Shown: in pieces, positions 1 to 5,214 of the stretch
Numbering within the stretch: the first letter of the stretch is position 1
Layout: each line of letters starts with the position of its first letter
Source: Clostridiaceae bacterium
Lineage (GTDB): Bacteria > Bacillota > Clostridia > Saccharofermentanales > DTU023
Direction: 5' to 3'
Length of the DNA: 5,214 nt
Assembly: GCA_012511185.1 (NCBI GenBank)
Contig: JAAZGN010000223.1
Coordinates: 1-5,214 of the forward strand
Program-made: the position numbers and the translations under genes
The notes under the pieces: model-generated
Told to the model about the DNA's origin: nothing
The model's database searches: none
What the model saw: only the letters and a program-made list of their open reading frames with translations

Positions 1-1007
1 GCTTTATACCCTCCTCCGGTTTCGGGGTTGGCATGCTGACCCATGCAGGCTCCCTGCTTACGGTCCTGTACGGATTGGCTTCGCTGGCAGTGAATACCGC
101 AGCCCTTGCCTTGCTCCTCTTTCTGGCGAATAAGCTCTACCTGCCGGGCGTACTGGGCCTCAAGGCAGCCGCCCGGCGGGTCAAGGAACTGAGCCCCGAA
201 AAGCAGCTGCGGGCCCTGACCCCGCGGAGCGCTTACCGGGCCATCGTCAGCAAGGAATGGAAACTGCTCTTACGGACCCCTGCCTTTTTCACCCAGACAA
301 TCCTGGGCGCCCTCCTGCTTCCTGTCATGATGATCGGCGTCCTCGCTATCACTCTTGTCAGCCTGGAAAAGTCGGGTGATCTTGGCTTTTCTGTCATCAC
401 CTTGGTGCGGGGCTGGGCTTCAAGCGGCCTATGGATGGAATCCAGCTGGCTTCTGGTCCTGATCGTCTCGGGCGTTGGCGCCTTCTTTTCCGGCACCAAC
501 ATGATGTCGGCCTCCGCCATTTCCCGGCAGGGATCCCTCTTCGCCTATTCCAAGCTGATGCCTGTTTCGATCCGCACCCAGGTGCTGGCCTGGCTTACAC
601 CCGGCATGGCCACCATGACAGTGGTCTGGATGATGCTCGCCACGGGCTTGACACTTTTCCTTTCGGCCCCGGCAGCCTTTGGCCTGACCGTCTTTTTCAC
701 AGCCTGGTTGAATGCCTACCTGGTGCAGATGACCGGTTTTTACACCGACATGATCTTTCCCGCCCTCGACTGGACCAATGAAATCCAGCCCGTAAAAAAT
801 ACGAAAAGCGCCATGGTTTCGAGTCTGGGCATGTTCGTTTACATTGGATTGCTGGTCGCCTTCAGCTTCCTGGCCAGGAAGCTGTCAGCGGGACATTCGA
901 CTATCACGGCCCTGAGCTTGTTTCTCTTTTCCCTGATCTTTTCAGTCTGGGTGACCCTGCTGACCATGAGGCGGGCCGGCAAACTCTTCCGGACGCTTGA
1001 TATCTGA
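1..1007 (+). CDS. ABC-2 type exporter permease-like membrane protein (C-terminal part, 5' end outside window)
   Basis: The reading frame is open from base 3, ten codons before the first Met at 33, with no stop and no obvious ribosome site there. The gene therefore probably starts upstream of the window, and the Met at 33 is likely internal. Counting from that Met, about seven hydrophobic segments are visible at roughly residues 8-33, 85-110, 137-155, 188-211, 213-232, 262-283 and 288-311. The cytoplasmic stretch around residues 68-82 (YRAIVSKEWKLLLRTP), the SAISRQG...KLMPVS segment at 161-179 and the LDWTNE...VK segment at 245-255 resemble large clostridial ABC exporter permeases. Such proteins work with a separate ATPase, presumably encoded upstream; substrate unknown. 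It ends in TGA, 21 bases before the phosphofructokinase gene, so co-transcription is plausible. The membrane-protein call is firm, the ABC family call moderate. Confidence 0.72.
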   Translation, partial: FIPSSGFGVGMLTHAGSLLTVLYGLASLAVNTAALALLLFLANKLYLPGVLGLKAAARRVKELSPEKQLRALTPRSAYRAIVSKEWKLLLRTPAFFTQTILGALLLPVMMIGVLAITLVSLEKSGDLGFSVITLVRGWASSGLWMESSWLLVLIVSGVGAFFSGTNMMSASAISRQGSLFAYSKLMPVSIRTQVLAWLTPGMATMTVVWMMLATGLTLFLSAPAAFGLTVFFTAWLNAYLVQMTGFYTDMIFPALDWTNEIQPVKNTKSAMVSSLGMFVYIGLLVAFSFLARKLSAGHSTITALSLFLFSLIFSVWVTLLTMRRAGKLFRTLDI

Positions 1008-1017
1008 CACGATGAAC

Positions 1018-1022
1018 AGGAG
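1018..1022 (+). promoter_or_regulatory. Ribosome binding site of the phosphofructokinase gene
   Basis: AGGAG lies six bases before the ATG at 1029, within the 21-base gap after the permease stop codon. It fixes the start of the phosphofructokinase gene. The gap is too short to hold a full promoter, which supports read-through from the permease gene. Confidence 0.8.
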
Positions 1023-1028
1023 ATCCTT

Positions 1029-2309
1029 ATGACACCCTTGAAAGGCAATCTGATTTTTGGACAGTCAGGCGGACCGACATCGGTCATCAACGCGAGCGCA
1101 GCCGGCGTTTTTTTGGAGGCACTTGACCACCCGGACATTATTCCGGGAGTATTCGGCATGCACCACGGCATTGAAGGGGTGCTCAAAGACGACTTGTTTG
1201 ACATATCAGGGGAGGATCGAAGGGAACTCGACTTTCTTTGTGGCACACCCTCCTCCATCCTCGGCACCTGCCGCTACAAGCTGGCCAACCCGGATGCGGA
1301 CGATGGCGACTATGAGAAAATTCTTGCCATCCTGCGCAAGTACGATATACGCTATTTCTTCTACAACGGCGGGAATGATTCCATGGACACCTGCTCCAAG
1401 GTTTCACGTTACCTGCAAAGCAATCATTACGATTGCCGGGTGATCGGCATCCCCAAGACGGTTGACAATGATCTGTTCGGAACAGATCACTGTCCCGGCT
1501 ACGGATCGTCCGCCCGTTACATCGCCACCTCAATCGCCGAAGTATGGCAGGACACGCATTCCTACACGACGCCCATGGCGGTCGTATTTGAATGCATGGG
1601 CCGTCACGCGGGCTGGCTTGCGGGCGCATCGGCACTGGCCGGAGTAATCGGCTGCGGCCCCGACCTGCTTTACCTGCCTGAAGTGCCCTTTGATCCGGAC
1701 AGGATGGTCCGGGATGCGAGGAAAATCCTGGGACAGAAAAATGTTGTCCTTATCAGCGTATCGGAAGGCATCATGACCGCGGATGGCCGCTTGGTGGCCG
1801 AACAGCTTTCCAGTCGGAGAGCTGATGCCTTCGGCCACAAACAGCTGGGTGGCACGGCTGCGCTCCTGGCCGATCTTCTGGCATCAGAGCTGGGGGTAAA
1901 AGTGCGGGGCATCGAATTTTCACTCTTGCAGCGATCAGCCGCTCACTGCGCTTCCGGCATCGATATTGAAGAAGCTTTTCTGGCCGGGCGCACCGGCGTC
2001 AAGGCAGCCATCAGCGGCGCCAGCGGTGTCATGATGGGCTATGCCCGTCCGGATCAGGGGCCTTACCGCTGTGACATCATCCATGTCCCCCTGGACGTTG
2101 TCGCAAATCGCGAAAAAAACTTTCCGCTTGAGTGGATTAACAAAGAAGGCAACGGGGTCACCCGGGATTTCATCGACTACGCGTTCCCCCTTATCCAGGG
2201 CGAGCCGCATCAGGTCCATGAACAGGGTCTCCCGCGCTTTGCCCGCCTGAAGAAGATCCCGGCCGGACAGGGCATTCAAAAAGAGAAAACCTTGTCACCG
2301 TCCAAGTAG
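1029..2309 (+). CDS. pfp: 6-phosphofructokinase, pyrophosphate-dependent type (PPi-PFK)
   Basis: Predicted to phosphorylate fructose 6-phosphate to fructose 1,6-bisphosphate, a cytoplasmic and probably reversible step of glycolysis, using PPi rather than ATP. Visible motifs: the N-terminal phosphate-binding loop GQSGGPTSVINAS (residues 11-23), GGNDS (114-118), the catalytic motif PKTVDND (142-148, base Asp146) and MGRHAGW (190-196). In ATP enzymes the second motif is GGDGS, where the small Gly after the Asp lets ATP bind. Here that position is Asp117, the hallmark of PPi enzymes, and Lys143 in PKTVDND is also typical of the PPi class. At 426 residues it is longer than the ATP-type bacterial enzyme (about 320) and fits the PPi family. 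The ATG start has a good AGGAG site. The last 11-12 codons overlap the opposite-strand GH13 gene. Phosphofructokinase is certain; PPi as donor is strongly inferred. Confidence 0.93.
   Translation: MTPLKGNLIFGQSGGPTSVINASAAGVFLEALDHPDIIPGVFGMHHGIEGVLKDDLFDISGEDRRELDFLCGTPSSILGTCRYKLANPDADDGDYEKILAILRKYDIRYFFYNGGNDSMDTCSKVSRYLQSNHYDCRVIGIPKTVDNDLFGTDHCPGYGSSARYIATSIAEVWQDTHSYTTPMAVVFECMGRHAGWLAGASALAGVIGCGPDLLYLPEVPFDPDRMVRDARKILGQKNVVLISVSEGIMTADGRLVAEQLSSRRADAFGHKQLGGTAALLADLLASELGVKVRGIEFSLLQRSAAHCASGIDIEEAFLAGRTGVKAAISGASGVMMGYARPDQGPYRCDIIHVPLDVVANREKNFPLEWINKEGNGVTRDFIDYAFPLIQGEPHQVHEQGLPRFARLKKIPAGQGIQKEKTLSPSK
1469..1489. repeat. Perfect inverted repeat, 10-bp arms with a single-base centre
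   Basis: The arms are TGATCTGTTC (1469-1478) and GAACAGATCA (1480-1489), exact reverse complements around one G at 1479. It lies within the phosphofructokinase gene over codons for the conserved NDLFGTDH stretch just after the catalytic motif, so protein constraint explains part of it. The shape resembles a dimeric operator, but no regulator or function can be assigned from sequence alone. Confidence 0.6.
2276..2309. other. 34-bp tail-to-tail overlap of the PPi-PFK and GH13 genes
   Basis: The last codons of the phosphofructokinase gene (from Gly/Ile 415-416, stop TAG at 2307-2309) and of the GH13 gene (from residue 664, stop TGA read at 2278-2276) share this DNA on opposite strands. No intergenic spacer and no strong hairpin with a U-tract is visible for either gene, so their transcripts must overlap at the 3' ends. 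Confidence 0.9.
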
Positions 2310-4300
2310 ACAACACCGCTTTCCGGCTCCAGCGGTCCGATGCCGCTGTGTTCGGGAAAGGTAGCCGGTTGATCGTTTCTGTTAATGGCGATCCAGGCTT
2401 GTTCAGGGCCTGCGATCGGCTTCCCGAAAGCGTCCAGGAGGCCGTCCTTGTAACGGCGGAAAAGGATTGCCCCCTCCCGGGCATGGACAGTCTCAAAAAA
2501 TCCCGTTTTCAGCACAGGTGTCCCGCTTCGCAAGCGCATGAGGGCAACCACTTGCTCCCTCAGTTTGCCTGCCGCCAGCCTGCCCGGCCCCTCCCGGGGA
2601 AAAGTCCTGCGGTTAAAGGGATCCTCATAGCCTTCCATACCGAGTTCGTCTCCATAATAGACCGCCATGACACCGGGAAAAGCGACTTGAAACAAGGAGG
2701 CCAGCACGAGCAGGCGTTCTCCTTTTTTCCGCTCTTCCTCCGTCAGCATGAGAACGGCTTGCTCTTTCCGGCTGCCGGGCAGGGGCGGCCCGGCAAGTTC
2801 CGTGATAATCCGGCTGGTGTCATGACTCCCGAGAAGATTCATCTGCGTGTACAGGGCTTCTTTGGGGGTAATGGAGAGGGTCTTCTCAAAGGCGAGGGCC
2901 AGTTGATCACCCTCGATTTCGCCTTTGAGGAAGGCCAGGACATGACGCCTGAAAACATAGCCCATGGTGGCGTCGTGCGTGTTGCCCAGCAAAAAATCGC
3001 GGTGACGGCCGTAACTGATTTTCGCCGTTGGTTCCTCCCAGACCTCCCCCAGGATATAGGCGTCGGGGCGCTCCTCTTTGACACGTTTTCGCAGCAGCCT
3101 TAAAAAGGAGTCAGGCAGCTCATCCGACACATCAAGCCGGAAACCGGCGCAACCCCTGCGGAGCCAATAGGCCAGCACCCCATCGGAGCCGCAAATAAAA
3201 GAACGGTAGGACAAGTCATCCTCATTGACATTGGGCAGGCTGTGAAAATCCCACCAGCATTCGTAAAGCAGCGACTCCTCTTCTCCTTCGGGTATTTCAC
3301 AGGCCTCACTCCCCCGGTACCGCTTGATCGCCGATTCACTTGCAAAGCGGTACCAGGCCGTGTAGTCGGAAGCGATACCGTCCCGCATTTCCTGCCAGGC
3401 GCCGGCCAGGGGGTAGCGTCCATAGCGGTTGAAGTAAATGCTGGCAGCTCCGGTGTGACTGAAAACGCCGTCAAGTATCACCTGGATTCCCCGGCCCCGG
3501 GCCTCCTCGAAAAGCCGGACAAGATCATCATTTGTGCCAAGCAGAGGATCCACGGTCAGGTAATCGCCTGTATCGTAGCGGTGATTGGACTGCGCCTCAA
3601 AGACCGGATTGAGATAGAGGGCCGTCACCCCCATGGAAGCCAGATAAGGGAGCTCCTCAATGATCCCCTCGATGGTCCCGCCAAAAAAGTCGCAGGCCTC
3701 GTAGCCGGCCGGCTCCTTTCCCTTAAAGTCGACTTCCCCCTCCCAGTCGCTGTGCCAAATCCGCCCGGGCCGCTCCATGAGAGTCAGCGCGCGTCTTTCA
3801 TCAAAACGACTGCCCCGGCTGAACCGGTCGGGAAAGATCTGGTACTGGACAGCGCCCTTGATCCAGTCAGGTGTCTTGAAGGCCTTGTCATGCACGGTCA
3901 CTTGAAAGCCCGGAATCGGATGTGAGCCATCCAGGGTGAAGGACCGGCTGCGATCACGCGTTTCTGCCCGCGTCCCCCGGCTGCTTTCATCCGGAAAGCC
4001 CCAGCGGTACCGGCCGTCGCGCAACCGTACTTCAAACCAATAAAAAAAGAGGCCCGGCTCCTCATCCATTTGTATCTCAGCCTTGAACCAGACAGAAGCT
4101 TCCTGCCGGGATTCCTCTTTCATCCGCACGTAACCTAGGCGGAAGGTCTGTAACCCATAGGCGTAGAAAAGGCGGACCGATTCGATCTTTGCCGGATCCT
4201 CTTCAAGTGCCGTCCTGAAGGTAATGAAAGTTCCGCACTCCACCGGTCCTGCGGGCGAGCGGTAGAGAGGTGAGGTAACATGGTGTTTGATGATGAGCAA
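2276..4300 (-). CDS. Intracellular GH13 alpha-glycosidase (neopullulanase / maltogenic amylase-like)
   Basis: Predicted to hydrolyse alpha-1,4 (perhaps also alpha-1,6) bonds in glycogen, maltodextrin or related glucans. Residues 1-130 form an N-terminal beta-rich domain like those of neopullulanases (CBM34-like). The catalytic barrel begins near VQYQIFPDRF (151-160). GH13 regions are all present: DGVFSH (277-282), GFRLDVSDE (386-394, nucleophile Asp390), GEVW (418-421, acid/base Glu419) and GSHD (491-494, stabiliser Asp494). LPNVN (355-359) sits where the neopullulanase subfamily has MPKLN. A C-terminal beta domain follows from about residue 590. There is no signal peptide, so it is likely cytoplasmic. 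The start is TTG; the N-terminal domain begins at once and GAGGT lies five bases upstream. The next in-frame candidate, GTG at Val20, would cut into that domain. It lies three bases after glgA and is almost certainly translated from the same mRNA. Exact substrate specificity is uncertain. Confidence 0.9.
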   Translation of the reverse strand: MLIIKHHVTSPLYRSPAGPVECGTFITFRTALEEDPAKIESVRLFYAYGLQTFRLGYVRMKEESRQEASVWFKAEIQMDEEPGLFFYWFEVRLRDGRYRWGFPDESSRGTRAETRDRSRSFTLDGSHPIPGFQVTVHDKAFKTPDWIKGAVQYQIFPDRFSRGSRFDERRALTLMERPGRIWHSDWEGEVDFKGKEPAGYEACDFFGGTIEGIIEELPYLASMGVTALYLNPVFEAQSNHRYDTGDYLTVDPLLGTNDDLVRLFEEARGRGIQVILDGVFSHTGAASIYFNRYGRYPLAGAWQEMRDGIASDYTAWYRFASESAIKRYRGSEACEIPEGEEESLLYECWWDFHSLPNVNEDDLSYRSFICGSDGVLAYWLRRGCAGFRLDVSDELPDSFLRLLRKRVKEERPDAYILGEVWEEPTAKISYGRHRDFLLGNTHDATMGYVFRRHVLAFLKGEIEGDQLALAFEKTLSITPKEALYTQMNLLGSHDTSRIITELAGPPLPGSRKEQAVLMLTEEERKKGERLLVLASLFQVAFPGVMAVYYGDELGMEGYEDPFNRRTFPREGPGRLAAGKLREQVVALMRLRSGTPVLKTGFFETVHAREGAILFRRYKDGLLDAFGKPIAGPEQAWIAINRNDQPATFPEHSGIGPLEPESGVVYLDGDKVFSF
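2773..2795. repeat. GC-rich inverted repeat inside the GH13 gene
   Basis: TGCCGGGC (2773-2780) and GCCCGGCA (2788-2795) are exact reverse complements around a 7-base loop. They encode the Pro/Gly-rich loop AGPPLPGS at about residues 503-510 of the GH13 enzyme, which is probably a variable surface loop. No T-run follows on either strand, so it is not a canonical terminator. It may simply reflect GC-rich Pro/Gly codons. Confidence 0.5.
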
Positions 4301-4303
4301 GGT

Positions 4304-5214
4304 CTACCTCGCCTCTTCCTGAATATCCTGATAAAGCATTTCATAGGTTTTTGCGGATCGGGACCAGGAGTAATCACCGTCCATGGCGGTCCTGACCATC
4401 CGGCGCCAGCCCTCTTTGTCTTCCAGGTAAATGCGGATGGCCTCTTTTGCCGTAAACAGGAGTTCGTGGGCGTTGATATTCAAAAACCCAAATCCGTTTC
4501 CTGTTTTTTCGTCTTGATTGAAGGCCTCCACGGTATCTGCCAGTCCGCCTGTCTGCCGCACGATCGGCAAGGTACCATAACGCATGGCAATCATCTGTGA
4601 CAAGCCGCAGGGCTCGAAAAGTGAAGGCATGACAAAGAGGTCGGCGCCCGCATAAATCCTTCTTGACAGGTGGCGGTCGTAGGCGATGACCGCCCGCATA
4701 CGGCCCGGATGGCGCGATTCCACATCCTGGAGCTTTTTTTCATAGGAGGGATCGCCTGTACCGAGCACAATGAATTGGATTTCTTCTTCCAGCAGTTCGT
4801 CCAGGACATGAAATAGAAGATCCATGCCCTTTTGCCGGTCAAGGCGGGTAACCATGGCGAATAAGGGATTTTTCGCCGCTTTCGGCAGCCCCAATTCCTC
4901 CTGGAGCGCCCTCTTACAGGCAGCCTTTCCACGCATCCAGGCCTTGGCAGTATAAGCCGCGGTGATCTCGGGATCACTTGCAGGATTGTAAAGGTCGACA
5001 TCGATGCCGTTGAGGATGCCCACAACCTTCCAGCTTTGATCAGACAGGGTGCCATCCAGCCCCTCTCCGAAATAAGGCGTCATGATCTCCCGGGCATAGG
5101 TTGGGGAAACAGTTGTGACACGGCTGGAATAGACGATCCCCGCCTTGAGGAAATTGGGGACGCCAGCCTGCAATACGCGCGATTCCGTCTTGTATTCATC
5201 CGGCAGATCAAAAA
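4304..5214 (-). CDS. glgA: Glycogen synthase, GT5 family (C-terminal part, 5' end outside window)
   Basis: Predicted to transfer glucose from ADP-glucose to the non-reducing end of an alpha-1,4-glucan in cytoplasmic glycogen synthesis. The frame is open to the right edge (302 whole codons; residues FDLPDEYKTESRV precede the TTG at 5173), so that TTG is an internal Leu and not the start. Bacterial GlgA is usually about 480 residues; the N-terminal acceptor domain with the KxGGL motif lies beyond the window. Counting from the TTG codon, landmarks are FLKAGIVYSSRVTTVSPTYA (8-27), NGID (55-58), the donor-phosphate-binding TRLDRQKG (109-116, with Arg110 and Lys115), and PSLFEPCGLSQ (183-193, conserved Glu187) followed by RYGTLPIVRQTGGLADTV (198-215). 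These are typical of GlgA rather than sucrose synthase or other GT4/GT5 relatives. It ends in TAG, three bases before the GH13 start, indicating a glycogen operon read leftwards. Confidence 0.94.
   Translation of the reverse strand, partial: FDLPDEYKTESRVLQAGVPNFLKAGIVYSSRVTTVSPTYAREIMTPYFGEGLDGTLSDQSWKVVGILNGIDVDLYNPASDPEITAAYTAKAWMRGKAACKRALQEELGLPKAAKNPLFAMVTRLDRQKGMDLLFHVLDELLEEEIQFIVLGTGDPSYEKKLQDVESRHPGRMRAVIAYDRHLSRRIYAGADLFVMPSLFEPCGLSQMIAMRYGTLPIVRQTGGLADTVEAFNQDEKTGNGFGFLNINAHELLFTAKEAIRIYLEDKEGWRRMVRTAMDGDYSWSRSAKTYEMLYQDIQEEAR
4306..4310 (-). promoter_or_regulatory. Ribosome binding site deciding the TTG start of the GH13 gene
   Basis: Read on the - strand, GAGGT overlaps the last codons and stop of glgA and lies five bases before the TTG at 4300. 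A second purine-rich stretch (AGGAAGAGG, 4320-4312) lies just upstream. Placement inside the end of glgA suggests that ribosomes finishing glgA re-initiate at the GH13 gene. Confidence 0.65.

Noticed and set aside
839..1912. Several - strand and alternate-frame open frames across the permease and PFK genes (e.g. 839-1267, 1183-1635, 1530-1838)
   Set aside because: Their composition is rich in Arg, Cys, Pro and Ser, as expected of shadow frames, and they are opposite or out of frame with well-supported genes.
2277..2305. Possible terminator for the GH13 gene: a short CTTG/CAAG stem followed by a T-rich run on the - strand
   Set aside because: The stem is only four base pairs, or five with a bulge, and the T-run is interrupted by C and G. 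It is also coding sequence (DGDKVFSF). Too weak to call.
3455..3470. GH13 region I reads DGVFSH rather than DxVxNH, and region IV reads SHD rather than NHD (2817-2828)
   Set aside because: As far as I recall both variants are common in neopullulanase- and pullulanase-type GH13 enzymes, and the catalytic Asp, Glu and Asp are intact, so they do not indicate a dead enzyme.
2348..3925. Two long + strand open frames (2348-3103 and 3242-3925) opposite the GH13 gene
   Set aside because: They lie wholly antisense to a gene with all GH13 motifs, show no recognisable domain and have no clear ribosome sites. Long antisense frames are common in GC-rich coding DNA.
4591..5055. 154-residue - strand frame within glgA
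   Set aside because: It overlaps glgA on the same strand in another frame and has no family resemblance, while glgA carries the full set of GT5 motifs.
5171..5173. TTG as a possible start of a short 289-residue glycogen synthase
   Set aside because: The frame continues upstream to the window edge with conserved GlgA-like residues (LPDEYKTES), so this TTG is an internal leucine and the gene is merely cut by the window.

Overview
This 5.2 kb window reads as bacterial central and storage carbohydrate metabolism. By eye the GC content is in the high fifties. Three traits suggest an anaerobic Firmicute of the Clostridia type: a clostridial-style ABC exporter permease, a pyrophosphate-type phosphofructokinase, and a cytoplasmic neopullulanase-like GH13 enzyme next to glycogen synthase. 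That assignment is inference from protein character; no rRNA or other taxonomic marker is present.

Layout: genes on the + strand fill the left 2.3 kb and genes on the - strand fill the rest, meeting tail to tail. The left edge (1-1007, +) holds the C-terminal part of a polytopic membrane protein resembling ABC-2 type exporter permeases. After 21 bases carrying a clear Shine-Dalgarno comes a complete 426-residue 6-phosphofructokinase of the PPi-dependent type (1029-2309, +). On the - strand, the C-terminal 302 codons of a GT5 glycogen synthase (glgA) enter from the right edge and end at 4304. A 674-residue GH13 enzyme starts three bases later at a TTG codon (4300-2276). The 3' ends of the phosphofructokinase and GH13 genes overlap by 34 bp, so no untranscribed spacer separates the two convergent units.

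How the genes could work together: GlgA elongates glycogen from ADP-glucose. The GH13 enzyme has no signal peptide, so it probably acts inside the cell on the alpha-glucan. PPi-PFK spends pyrophosphate, which is released when ADP-glucose is made. The neighbourhood therefore fits a cell that couples glycogen turnover to PPi-based glycolysis, as has been proposed for other PPi-PFK-using clostridia. This is a hypothesis from gene content, not something the sequence proves.

Coding density is essentially complete, with no non-coding stretch above 25 bases. I see no RNA gene, mobile element, CRISPR array or convincing terminator. I did not find an evidently new system. The most interesting points are the in-frame glgA-stop-GH13 junction, the convergent overlap, the PPi/glycogen pairing and a perfect 10-bp-arm palindrome inside the phosphofructokinase gene.
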